Below, piece by piece: positions 34,446 to 46,050 of a stretch of 64,000 bases of DNA; position 1 is the first letter of the stretch; each line of letters starts with the position of its first letter. The DNA is from Lantana camara (lineage: Eukaryota; Streptophyta; Magnoliopsida; Lamiales; Verbenaceae). The notes under the pieces were generated by a model. The model ran no database searches, was not told where the DNA came from, and saw only the letters and a list, made by a program, of their open reading frames with translations. The stretch is taken from the NCBI GenBank assembly GCA_037501455.1, contig CM074864.1:39396001-39460000 (forward strand), in the 5' to 3' direction. A program made the position numbers and the translations under genes.

Positions 34446-37400
34446 TGTTGGAAAAAACGAAACAGAAACACAGCGGAAATTAAAAAATTTTCCTAATAAG
34501 ATAGAATCCAATCTTGCAATTCCTATTCCCAAATTCGTAGGGATCAAAAACTTAGATAGAAGCTTTCTTGACACGTTCTAGCCGCCCAAGAACGCTCTTC
34601 ATGCAGCTTGTCCCCGAAAACTCCTTCGAATCTTTCAAGACTTCACGATAGTAGCCCTCTAGAGAATTTGTAGCACCCGAAACGTAAGGTAGCCACATCC
34701 CCTGCACTATAGTTCAGTCCACATACAAAATGGAGAATCCGTACATAAACCAAATGTATAGCCAACGAGAGACAAAAAAAAAAAAAAAAATCCTAGCTAG
34801 GCGGAACTAACCCTATAACCAAGTAGCCAATACGTAACAATACAAGCGGAAGCATAGCAATTATCATCAAACAGGACGATTTACATCAAGAGTATACATA
34901 TTCTTCAATGCGTGCAAACCATAAAAATATATACAATCATCTTCAAAATAGCATAATTAATCCATAAGTATGACAACAAAATCCCAAAATGCTATAATAA
35001 CATAATCGTGTACTATGCTAGACGCAAATTAAAGACCCGACACGACTCTAATTCCCGTCTAGCGCGCACCTGCAAAAGACTGAAAGGTGGAGGCGTCAGT
35101 CTATAGAAGACTGAGTGAGGGGTATAATAATATTAAGCGAAATTAACATGCAAGTTATAACCTCGGGTAAAGTTTTATAAGAAGGACAATATAAGTTCGA
35201 TAATAAAGTAACCATCGCCCGAGATTACAACCATCAAGTTTAACAATTTAATCAATTTCAGTCAATTAGTGGCCCGGCGAGTGAGGGCAAATCTCCAACC
35301 TTTACTCCCACAGTGTACAATAATTAGGTTATCAATTGGTCAAATGATCACGCAAGTCATTACGGTGCAATCAATCAATAGCAATAACAATATCCCTTTT
35401 CCCTCCGGGTGATGGTTGGGTTTGCAAGGCCCAAACCATCCAATCTCGTTGAGCATCGGGTACATGAATCCCATGCCTGGAACTCCTTCCTCCACCAAAC
35501 CTCCTGGTGGATTCAGGGGTCATCCCAAATGGTGAGGGTAGTGCAAGAGTTACCCGTCAGCCCTTGCTTTCTCGGTTGGCTCAATACAATAACCTTCGGG
35601 CCCACAGTGCAGTACAATATACTCGCCAAAACAAGGTTGGTTCAATGCAAGAAATAGGGTTCGTTGGCAATCATTTGAGGTTTTGGAGAAAGATTCATAA
35701 ATATATATACATTTTGGCCAAAATCCCACATAAAGGTTTCAGGGGTTCTAGGTAACTAGAAATTAAACCTCATCTGTTGAGACAAAATAGAACAAAGGAC
35801 ACGGCCTATGGTTCCTGCTCCTCATCACCGGGAAGCTGGTCTATACAAGAAAGACAAGTGTACGTGAGACACGACACTTATGAACCAATTAAGACGAACG
35901 ACGTAACCATGCAAGGATATGACGTGCATTGACAATTATGAGCATATTCATGCATAAAATGAACATATAATAGCATGTATTGATCATTTAAAGACTTAGA
36001 AAAGGGTTTGAAATAATTAAAGTTGAGCAGAAAATTACAGACATCCTCTGGAGCATGGGAACGGTCGTTCCGGGTTATAGTGTGAAATGACAAGGGCCGT
36101 TCCCAGATCTTCCCGAAAAATCCCGCGCATCTGTATAAAAATGCCATTTTTCACACTTGGGAGCCATTCCAGCCGTAGGCCAAAACTGGGAATGACCGTT
36201 CCCAGCTTCGTGCCAGGACACTCAGAGGGATGGGAACGGCCGTTCCGAGAAAACAACTGGAGCGGGAATGGCCGTTCCTGCTGCGCAGAAGATTTAAAAA
36301 CAGAGCAACAGAACAGGGGAGTCTCGGACCAAACTAAAAACACCAAAAACACCCATACAAACTCATCCAAATGCATTAATTCATGAAGGAAACATGCTTA
36401 GGTACTTAAAGTATAATAAAATTCAACATAAACACTTAATTCAAGCTTTGATCACTGTGAAATTTCAATATCAAACCCAAATATCAACTTGTCCTCCAAC
36501 TCCATAAACTTCACAATATAAGCATGAAATTCAAGTTCAAAGATCATAATCATGCTTTCACCAACTAAAACACAAGTTATCAATCCAAAATCATATGCCT
36601 AGCTTTACATAAGAATCTCAAGAAATCACATATACCTCATATATACCTTAAATGAAAAAGGGAAGGAAAGAGATGAAGTTATGAGGATTATTAGAGCTTC
36701 AAAGTTCGAAATTTACCGAAAATCTAGCTTGAAAGTGTAAAATCCCACTTCTCTTCTACCTTGGGGTTTGATTGAGATATATGGAGAGCAAGAAGGTGAC
36801 ATATATATATATGAATGTATTGTGTATGAAATGTATATCACATAATTCATCTCTTAAAAGAGATGAGATGCCACAATTTGCAATTAAATCCCCCAAATTT
36901 ATAAGTTCATGCAACTAAAGATTAAACTTAGGAGAAATGATCAATTTGGTCCAATTCAATTAAGTCCTCCAATTTATGAAAGTGGTCAATTAAGGACAAC
37001 TAATCAAATAAGTCATGCTCGGCAAATAATTCACTTGTCAATTAGATACAACTTATGCAATAATTCACGAGTTGATAATAATTTCACATATTTTCACACA
37101 AACATGTAGGAATAGAATTTATATAATGTCATGTAATATATAAATTAATAAATAAAAGAATTAAATAAATTCTAACTCTTGAAAACTCACAGGTGTGGCG
37201 CGCGTACCTGAAAGGCCGGAAAACTGGGGCATTAGAGAATTAGTCAACCAACCTCGACCACGATCCGAATAGGGAGGATGCCATTTCTATATTCAGTGTT
37301 TTAGGCTCTAGGGTTTAGTGTATAATAATTTGGAGAAGGAGAATTTGTCTATCAATCATCAAGGGGTTCGAACCCCTTGTATTTATAGCTCTAGGGGTTC

Positions 37401-37709
37401 GAGCAGCCTCACTCCTTAATGGAATAGGATTTCTTAACCATCAAGTTAAGGGATTTCTTGCTTGGAAAGAAAGCTTTCTAACTTTGACCAAAAGTCTCCT
37501 TTTGACCAACTTGTTAGGCAAGAAATAATATCTAACTATATTAGATATTTATTTATTCAAAATAAATAATTAGAAAGCTAATAATTAATTAATTATTAGA
37601 CTTTATCTCTCCAAATTAGAACTTTAATATTAATTCATAATTAAATTAAAGTTCATTAAATAATTAACTAATATTAATTATTTAATCTACACATTCACGT
37701 GACACGTGT
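34446..37709 (-). repeat. Copia LTR, minus orientation, interrupted by a solo LTR and truncated
   Basis: 34446-34668 (TGTTGGAAAAAACG...) and 37237-37709 are the two parts of a Copia LTR of the family at 326-2261, split by the solo chromovirus LTR 34669-37236. Shared landmarks include the CGCCCAAGAACGCTCTTC block and GTTCGAACCCCTTG. It stops at about 37709 in ACACGTGTC, where a duplicated foreign segment begins. Confidence 0.78.
34669..37236 (-). mobile_element. Solo LTR of a chromovirus-like element (2,568 bp)
   Basis: It starts TGTAGCACCC and ends GGGGCATTAGA (usual ...TTACA with one change), flanked by a perfect GAATT duplication (34664-34668 and 37237-37241). It sits inside the Copia LTR. 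It has the CGTGGCGCGCGTACC-like block near its right end (about 37193-37209) and the strongest palindrome cluster of the window, GGAACGGCCGTTCC and variants, at 36058-36278. Confidence 0.87.
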
Positions 37710-38924
37710 CATTGAAACACTTCAAATTCAATTCGTATAAGGGATGGAGTCTCACAATCACATTTGAGCACTTAAGTAACAAAAAGTGTTAAATAGAAGC
37801 ATAATTATAAATTAATCAAGCATATACTTCATATAATTCACATAAAGGAGCCAAGAGAGTGAAAGGAATGCAAGAAGAAAGGTTTTGGTGAAGTTCGGTA
37901 AAAGCTTGACAGTTTTTGGAAATGCGCACATTGTAGGAAAACTAGAATACCTTGAGTTCTAGAATTTGGAATTGAGTTTTGTTTATTGTGTATGAAACTA
38001 GACAAGTAGACCTTTCCGATGATATATGGCTCGTTTTCTAGTTCAAAGCGAGGAGAAAATGGTGTAAGCTTGAAGTTGGGTGAAAGTAGTTTTTCGGCGA
38101 AGTGGCGACACCAAAATAAAATGATTATATCTCTCAAACCAGAAAAGATATTGAGGTGATTCCAAGATTGTTCTAGACTTTGAAAGGTTTCCAACGGTTT
38201 AAAAATTGGGTCAAACGGAATTCAGATGAGGGGGTACACGGCTGGGTAAAGTTCAAGGGAAAAGTTTTTCGGCCGGGGAAAACTATCCAGAAGTTTTTCT
38301 GGACAAGAGTACCCACCCGGGTACTTTTTAGGCACAAAATTTACCCGCCCGGGTAACCTTTCTGGGCTGGAAAAAGGTGCAGAAACAGGGGTTGCTCGAA
38401 GGAGAAAGAGAAGGAATCAAAACCCAAAGCAAACTCAACCAAAACACTCCAAAACAATCATATATCATGCATAAGTCTCATATATATCATTTAGGCCACA
38501 AGGAAATGAATATAACATGCTTGATCCATCAAAATCATTCATGAAACCTTTAGTATGGAAATATGATTTCATATATTTATACCTCCATGAAACAAAGTTA
38601 TATGTGCAAGAATCCAACTCAAAATCATCATATAAGATTCATATATCCTCATGGAACTAAAAGAATCATAAACCCTAACTATATCTCATGAATTCCCAAA
38701 GGTATATGCATGATCTCACCTTGAAAGATAGAAGAGATGAAGGGGAAAGAAAAGTTGAAGGTATGGAGCTTGATTCCTTGAAGAAATTGGATTAAAAACA
38801 TGGCTCCTAGCTTCCTTGATCACCCCGAGAGTGAAAGGGAGAGGAAAAGGGATATCTTAGCTTATCTCTTGAAATGAAGAGGAAGAAGCATATATGTGTG
38901 TATGTATATAAAGTATATGAGTCA

Positions 38925-38975
<51 letters not shown>

Positions 38976-39585
38976 GATAGATGAAAAGTTAAGTCTTTTC
39001 CTCTTATGAATTTACAAGTTAGAGATGCTTCAACTTGGTATGCATGGTTGATGATTATATATATTTATATATATAAGACTCTAAAGAATATGATGAAATG
39101 GAGTTGAATATATACATGCATGCTATGCTAATTCAATCAAGTCCAAGCATTTTATAAAGTTTCAATTAAGGACAAATGAACATGAATTCTTGCAATTACG
39201 TAAAATTAAACACTTAAGCATATTCGGGATAATTAGACATATAAGTCACGTAATGAAATTCATGAAAGACGAAATTAGAAATCATATAATCACAAGAAAC
39301 CAAATTAAATGAGTTGACTCGCGCAATTAAATAACGAAAAGGAATTTAAATAGCCCTAAATCTCAAAACTCACACGCGTGGCGCGCGTACCTGATCGGCT
39401 GGAAAAACTGGGGCGTTACACAAACTATCCACTACACTTAGGAAGTCGGGTCTATGAAACCCAAACAACCCCTTAGAACAATTTTCCCATCCGGCACAGA
39501 ACCTCTTAATACCAGTAACCTCCAATGGTACTTCAAAATTCCAACACGAGCGGCTGATGCATATTTCGGACTCCCGTCAATCCTA
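37710..39585 (-). repeat. Duplicated segment (1.9 kb) of the nested LTR region at 50653-52524
   Basis: The segment matches 50653-52524 nearly base for base, in the same orientation. It includes the right 1.7 kb of a chromovirus-type LTR (ending GGGGCGTTACA at 39419), the CAAAC target duplication, and about 160 bp of the host LTR in which that LTR is nested. So it carries the junction of a nested insertion. It begins abruptly inside one Copia LTR piece and ends abruptly against another (39586). An (AT)n run lies at 38927-38969. Confidence 0.85.
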
Positions 39586-40153
39586 GAGGGTCACACACAA
39601 ATGTCAGGTTCAAAGGGTATTGTTGGAAGATCAAATAATTAATCTAAATGAGACCACACGTGTAAAGTACCTGTGTGACACATGAGCAAGTTTGGGCGCG
39701 TGGTCTAATTGATAAATTGGATCATGTGTTAATTAATTGGAGAATTAATTATAAAGCCTAAATATAATTAATTGGAGAATTAATTATAAAGGAAAATTAG
39801 AATTAATTAGAAAATTAATTTAATTAGAGAATTAATTCTAAAGCCTTATCCGGAATAAAGAAGTCCAGTGAATAATTAATTGGAAATTATTATTAATTAT
39901 TTATGAAATAAATATGACATTATCTAATTTTATTTATTTAAGAAATAAATAAAGGATATTATTATCCTTATTTGAGAAATAAAGGAGAAGATATTATCTT
40001 ACGCTATTTGAGAAATAAGTGAAAAAATAATATCAAGACTTATTTATTTATGAATTAAATAAGATAATATCAAGTTGTTATTATAATTGGTTTGAGGGTT
40101 CTTTCTCGAAGGTAAAGACTTAGGTTTTAATTCATTTGGCCACTTGGGAGGTA
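39586..40153 (+). repeat. Copia LTR-like fragment
   Basis: Opens with GAGGGTCACACACAAATG, matching the plus-strand Copia LTR at about 47127 (GAGGGTCACACATAAATG), then continues in ATTAATTA-rich text like that LTR family, with considerable divergence. Orientation is opposite to the piece left of the duplicated segment. Confidence 0.5.
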
Positions 40154-40156
40154 TGT

Positions 40157-41805
40157 TGTAGCAACCCGGAGCGCAGAGCACTACATCCCCCACACCATAA
40201 ACCGACACTTAAAACGAAATAGAAACTCCGCACACGTATCAAGTCATGGCGAAGGGGTGACAAACAAAACACACACATTAGCTAGGCAGTCTAGACCTTA
40301 ATACAGAGTGCGCAATAAATCAACTAACAAACGCGGAAGCACCAGGATGCAAAGATACAATCATACATATATCCATACTTACATATCAAGAGTAAATCGA
40401 ATCAAGTGATACATTCCACGGGCCAAAAACCTCATACGAACGCTCATATCTCAAATTCGAAGCATAACCTTATACATATTTATACATAGTACCAAAACAG
40501 GAAAGTAAGATGCAATATGTAAAGACTCTCCTACAAAACTCGAACAACCCAAAGTAAAAGACCGCCGCCTTGCACGAACTGAACCCTGCATCTACAAACT
40601 CAAGAAACATAGAGGAAAAAGAAGACAACGAGGAAGGGTCAGTCCTAAAGACTGGTGAGGGGGCTAGCACACTCACGCGTACATATACATAAGAGCATAG
40701 CATATTCAAAATCATAAAAGTTCATTAACCGGTGCGTGGTTTTTTGCAATCTAAAACATTTTAGCACGTGATAGTTTATATATAGAAAAGAGTTAAGGCC
40801 GAAGGCCAAATTTACCAAAATTTTAAGAATTACGAATCCACTCCCATTTCCCGAACCATTTTCATAAGCAAAACACACACAACTCGGTGAGTACGAGTGC
40901 AAACCATCCAAACTCCTTTTAAAGCAAAACTTGGAATCAACTCTCAAACGAAAAGCATAAAGCAAAGACGCATACCTCTTCTTCGGGGATGGAAGGGTCG
41001 TCCACACCCTAACTATGCACACATATATGTCAGGGTCATGAGTCTCATGAAACCCACACCCAAGGATTTCATCCCCCACTAATCTCCTAGTGGGTTCCGG
41101 GGTGATCCTAAGTGTGGAGATTGTGCTCGGGAGTGACCCGACGGCCCAACGCCGTCCCGGGGTTCCTTTGCACCAATCTGCGAGGCCCAAGGCATAAAGC
41201 AAAAAGACATTTACACGTACACAGACTTATCTTTCAAAGTCCAAATCTTGCTAGTGCAAAACACACACCAACCCATTTTCCAAATCAAATAAACGAAAAT
41301 ATACTTACTTTTACACAAAAGCGTTTTTCAAACGTTTCTTAACAAAAGGGTCAATTCCCACAAAATACATATCAAACACGTATCTAAGTACATATATATA
41401 TACATAGGTCGCATACGGGCTTAAAATACATTTAGGGTTGTAGGTCGTAACAACTAAAAGAAAGAAACCTCACCTTGTTGACCACACGGACGAAGCAAAC
41501 CGGAACACCTAAAATACCACCTCCTTTCCTTCGAAAGAAAGCTCTGAACAAAACAAAGGACGAAAGATGGACTTAGACTCACATATGAACCAAATAGACG
41601 CTCGGCATATGGATATGGATGTAAAAGATGTATAAGAAATGCAACAAATTAATATATAATGCATACAAGCTTATATCAAATCATAAGTCTTATAAATCAT
41701 ATCAAATAAATTTCCGGACATGCAAAGACAACATGAATCAATGGAATTCGCTTGGAAGATTTAGACCACTTAGAGCAACTTTACCGCCCTCATGAGCGTG
41801 TTACA
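40157..41805 (-). mobile_element. Chromovirus-type LTR, short solo copy or fragment (about 1.65 kb)
   Basis: The left end TGTAGCAACCCGGAGCGCAG followed by CACTACATCCCCCACACC matches the left end of the other chromovirus LTRs; the right end CATGAGCGTGTTACA resembles their TGTAAC-type starts. Flanks AGGTA (40149-40153) and AGGTG (41806-41810) could be a 4-of-5 duplication if the LTR starts at 40154. It is shorter than its relatives and lacks their palindrome cluster and terminal GC block, so it has an internal deletion. Confidence 0.6.
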
Positions 41806-41849
41806 AGGTGTAACACCTCAAAAGAATTGTTCCATTTGAGAATAAGAGA

Positions 41850-42062
41850 AGGCACAAAGGTCCATATGAATATGGACTCAAGTTTCTTGCTCTTACTGAG
41901 AAACTTGCCTCCATGGACATGCCACTGAGAGATGAGCTTTTGGTGGATTTGTTGCTAGCCTCGCTCCCACCATCATTCAACCCTTTTGTCCTTAACTTCA
42001 ACATGAATTATGCAAATCCTACTGTGGCTGAGCTGATTAGTCAGCTTGTAACTTTCTTGCCC
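41850..42062 (+). pseudogene. Copia gag fragment
   Basis: The frame reads KFLALTEKLASMDMPLRDEL and LLASLPPSFNPFVLNFNMN, the signature of plant Copia Gag (UBN2/retrotran_gag type: two-helix part before the zinc knuckle). It is cut off at about 42062, where the sequence passes straight into the middle of a Copia LTR, so capsid C-terminus, zinc knuckle and pol are all deleted. Confidence 0.7.
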
Positions 42063-43201
42063 TTGGCCAAGGTAGTGGATCAAGATCAAGAAATAGGTTT
42101 CTTGAATCGAGATCAAATGAATATGAAATGCACTTAACTTTAAGATCAGGACTATTAGGGTTCTAATTATTCCCTTGCCCTAGATCTTGATTGAGAGATG
42201 GGATGTAGAAGGACTTTATCTCATATATGTCAATGACTTAAAGGTTCTTTCGAATTGAGATATTCTTATTTGGCTAGGGGTCACACACTTGTTGCTAGAC
42301 TATGGTAGTGTGATCTATGGACTAATTAATTAATTAGGGTCACTGCTATTTGAATTAAGAACCTAGAGGGTCAGAAACAAATGCACTGTCACGAGGGTTA
42401 TGGCTTAATCGATTAAACGAGTTGATCGAACCAACAAGATATTGGTGGGCCACACATGTGGCACACGTGTGGGGCACTTGTCTCGAGTGACACATGTCAC
42501 TATGTGGTGATAATTAAATAATTAATATTGATTAATTATTTAATGGACTTTGATTTAATTATGAATTATTATTAAATTTCAAATTTGGAGATTTTAAGTC
42601 TAGTAAATAATTAATTATGAATTAATTATTAGCATCAATTTATTTATTATGAATAAATAATTAAATAAAATAGCTAAAAGATCTAGATATTATTTTCTTG
42701 CTAAGCAAGTTGATCAAAAGGAGACTTTTGATCAAAGTAGAGAGTCTTTCTCTCCAAGCAAGAATCAACTAGCTAGTGGGATAAGAATCCTATTCCTAAT
42801 AGGATGTGGGGTTCGAACCCCATAGCTATAAATACACGGGGTTCGAACCCCTTGATGATTGATAGAGAAAAAATCTCCTTTTCCATATTATATCACACAA
42901 ACCCTAGAGCCTAAACACTAAACATAGAACTAGCATCCTCCCTGTTTAGATCGTGATCGAGGTTGGTGTGGATTATTACTCTAGAGGGCTGCTTTCGTGG
43001 AATCTTGAAAGATTCGAAGGATCTTTGGGGACTTGCCGCTTGAAGAGCATTTGTGGGCAGCTCAAATGTGCCAAGAAAGCGTAGATCTAAGTGAGTTCTT
43101 GAATCTCTACGAATTGGGAATAGGAATTGCAAGTTTAGATTCTGCCTTTTGGGAAAAAAAATTTAAATCTTCACTATGTTTCTTTCCGTGTTTTCCCAAC
43201 A
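42063..43201 (+). repeat. Copia LTR, 5'-truncated
   Basis: CCTTGGCCAAGGTAGTGGAT through TTTTCCCAACA matches the last 1.15 kb of the LTR at 46051-47961 in order, including ATTAATTAATTAGGGTCACTG and the short word GGGGTTCGAACCCC. Its first 750 bp are missing. Confidence 0.82.
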
Positions 43202-43202
43202 T

Positions 43203-43451
43203 AGTGTGGATACATTCTTGAGGGCTTCTACTATAGAGTCTCGAAGGAAAGAACCGATCGTGAAACGAGAAAAAATTCATTACCGCATGAAGAACGTTTG
43301 AGGGCGGCTTAAAATGTTTCAAGAAAGCTTCTAGTAAAGTAAGTTACTCATAAACATTTTGTTGAGTTTCGAAATAAAAATTGTAAGCCAACGATACTTG
43401 TAGAATTTTTTTTTAAATTTTCCGCTGCGTTTCGATCCCATTTTTCCCACA
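43203..43451 (+). repeat. Second Copia LTR tail in tandem
   Basis: Right after the first LTR end the sequence again reads like the last 240 bp of this LTR: GTGTGGAT..., GAACGTTTGAGGGCGGCT, AAGAAAGCT, TTTAAATTTTCCGCTGCGTT, ending TTTTTCCCACA. It is more diverged than its neighbour. Confidence 0.65.
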
Positions 43452-43773
43452 TTGGTTCGACTAGTGTTCAAGGTGGATTCTAGTCTTTAGCATTCAAGGT
43501 ATATATTAGCTTTAATCGATATGTTTGCATAAAAGGAATCATTAGTTAATTGCACTATAATTTACATTACATGCGAATTCTCTAAAAAATTCTTGAATTT
43601 TAGTAGTTTTTATGAATAAATCTTTTGAAACCCTTGTGATTATGTGGCGTCATTTCAATGTTGTTTAAATTGATTTGCATTTCGTTGGATAATATCTCTG
43701 AAATTGTGCCTGTGTGCATCTTGGACCAATAAAGTTATAATTTTTTAAATTGACCATAGTAAAAGGGAGCAAA
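43452..43773. other. Short intergenic stretch, no gene seen
   Basis: AT-rich DNA between the Copia LTR tails and the Harbinger pseudogene. It could include the terminal part of the DNA transposon, but I see no inverted repeat. Confidence 0.45.
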
Positions 43774-45138
43774 TATGGACCCAAAGAAGCAATTGTCATT
43801 GTTGATTGCTCAAATTGTTTGTGGTTAGTCTCTTGATAAACACTTTAGCACTATCATTGGTCATCAAGAGAAAGAGGCGTAGAATTGATAATGGTGGTAG
43901 TGACTAGTATAGTTTGAAAGAGAGAGTCCTAGATCGGATAAATTACGTGATAAGACTAACTAAAACCTCAGAATGAAAGTGCATCAAACAACTTTGTATG
44001 GGGAGAGATGCATTTGGTAGTTTGTATATGATCCTCGGTCAGGCAAGAGGCTTGATGGATAGCAGAGATGTAATTGCATAGGAACAAGTGTGTCTATTTT
44101 TTAGTGTGCTATCGCATCAGAAAAAGAATTGCACGGTTGAATTTGACCTCCAACGATCCTGGCATTTTAATTTATTTCCACAAGATATTTAAGATGGTAT
44201 TGAAGTTATATGAGACGTTTGTCGCCAAACCTATCCCTGTGGAGCCAGACAGCACCGACCTAACATGAAAATAGTTTGATGTATTGTTTATTTCATTTTA
44301 TTGCTTCTCTTTGAATCTATATCACTTCACTTTAATTCGAGTGTTCATATGTAAACTTGATTTGTTATTGTAGGGTTATTTGAGTGCATTAGATGGAACT
44401 CTTATTGAAGTACCAGTGCCCGATAGTGACAAAGGTAGGTAGATATCGATCGCGTAAGGGCAAATGCCATGTCAATATTTTGGGCTTATGCGACCAAAGT
44501 TGTAATTTTACATTTGCTCTAACGAGATGGAAGGGATCCGCGGCTAATGGTAGAGTTTTGTGAGATGTAATTCAAAGACCGAACGGTCTAAAGGTCCCAG
44601 AAGGTATATTTTCATTCACATGGCTCCATATTTTGGTGTATATATTGTATAGTATATTTGTTGGTTATAGATTGAGTAGTAAACTTTAAATTTTACAGGG
44701 GACTACTACCTTTGTGACTCGGGATATACAAACGGTCTGGGTTTCTTATCTCCATATCGTGGTGCTAGATATCATCTTCAAGAATGGGGCAATCAGACTC
44801 CTATAAATTACAAAGGGTTATTCAACAAACGACATTCGTTGGCCAGGACAACCATTGAGTACACATTTTGAATTTTGAAGGGAAGGTGGGCTATACTGCA
44901 TAGTCGAAGTTACTATAATATCAGAACACAAACAAGAGAATAATGACATGTGCACTCTTACACAACTTCGTATGACATGAGATGGATGTTAACCCGATTG
45001 AACTTGAAATTAACGAGGAGGAATTCACAAACAATATTGACACAACAACATATTACATTCCACATAGAACCAAGCCAAGCGTGGACTCATTTTCGTGATA
45101 GCATTGTAGCCAAGATGTCATATAAAGCCCGCAGATGA
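43774..45138 (+). pseudogene. PIF/Harbinger transposase (DDE_Tnp_4 family), degenerate
   Basis: The ATG at 43774 begins MDPKKQLSLLIAQIVCG then a stop; the first third is full of stops. Downstream the nuclease core is clear: FDGYLSALDGTLIEVPVP with the first catalytic Asp (about 44370-44430), DYYLCDSGYTNGLGFLSPYR with the second (about 44700-44760), then EWGNQTP, FNKRHS and TIEYTF, the last being the usual family site of the Glu. Two introns fit: 44281-44373 and 44604-44698, with GT...AG ends that restore the frame. The last exon ends at the TGA 45136-45138. Such transposases work with a Myb-like partner, which is not found here. Confidence 0.82.
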
Positions 45139-45747
45139 TCTGTTGTAGTAAACTTTTAATTCTTTTATCTTGGTAGTTTCCATTGAATTGGTTAATTTGT
45201 GAGCAAACCAATTCTCTGGATTAGGGAAATTTGATATGGTGTGTACTGATTTTGGATTGCCTAAATATGCATATATATACCTGAGCTTATAATATGTTAA
45301 CTATATGTGAAAGTTTGTGATTTTATTATAATCGGACAGAATTATCATGTTTGTTTGTTTAGAATTCATAAATCTTGTTACCTAAATTATATTGACAATC
45401 TGAAGGAAACAATCAAAGAAAAATTATGTTGATTGCCGCTTAATATGTCCGGCTAATTTTTCTTATGTTGAATAATATCATGATACTAAAAAAAATTTAT
45501 TTCGTAGATGGTTAGAATTAAAATTGCTGGAAGATTTAGTTTGATTTAAATGTCTGGATTTCTTCACTTTTGTTGGCATTGATTGGGTGTTTAACGTTTG
45601 CCTCCATGATTGGATAAAAATTAAATCTCTAGTTATTTTGATTATGTAAAAATTACCATGTATAATATACAATTTTTGGGTTTGGTCTCACCAAATTATT
45701 TATATTTTCGTATTTTAAATTTCACTTTAATAAAAGATCCATTACTA
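45139..45747. other. AT-rich intergenic DNA, no gene seen
   Basis: No gene recognisable. May contain the 3' end of the Harbinger element and the left flank of the caulimovirid insertion. Confidence 0.5.
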
Positions 45748-46050
45748 TGGTATCAGATCTATGGATATTGATTTTAGGTTATGGTATTATTCAATACATG
45801 AATGTCATAATAAATAGAGATACTGTTAAAAACAGTATAGAAGAAGAGTATGATATCCCTCAAAATCTAGATCTACTTAATAAATGAACTATTCCTAAAG
45901 TAGATCTAAAAGTCATTCATAAATTTGGAACCTTTGGGAGAATAAGGCTAAAACAAGTGGTCAAAAACCAAAAAAGAAACAATTTCTCTTAATAAAGATG
46001 ACAGATAATCAGATTTCTCACAAATAGAGATCTCAATAAATATAAGGGAT
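45748..46050 (+). pseudogene. Endogenous caulimovirid, part 1: tRNA-Met primer site and start of movement-protein region
   Basis: TGGTATCAGATC at 45748-45759 resembles the tRNA-Met primer site that marks the start of caulimovirid genomes. Downstream a broken frame contains YDIPQNLDLL and KFGTFGRIRLKQV, reminiscent of caulimovirid movement-protein N-terminal parts (Petuvirus/Florendovirus group; recollection, not a search). Stops and short indels make it non-functional. It is cut at 46050 by a Copia solo LTR and goes on at 47967. Confidence 0.6.

Noticed and set aside
36058..36278. CRISPR-like repeat array
   Set aside because: Plant nuclear DNA, irregular spacing, palindromes of 14-16 bp in an LTR, no associated genes.
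41806..42063. An intact Copia element between the LTR-like pieces 39586-40153 and 42063-43201
   Set aside because: Only a gag fragment is present, the first LTR piece is very diverged, and gag passes straight into the middle of the second LTR; no primer site or pol.
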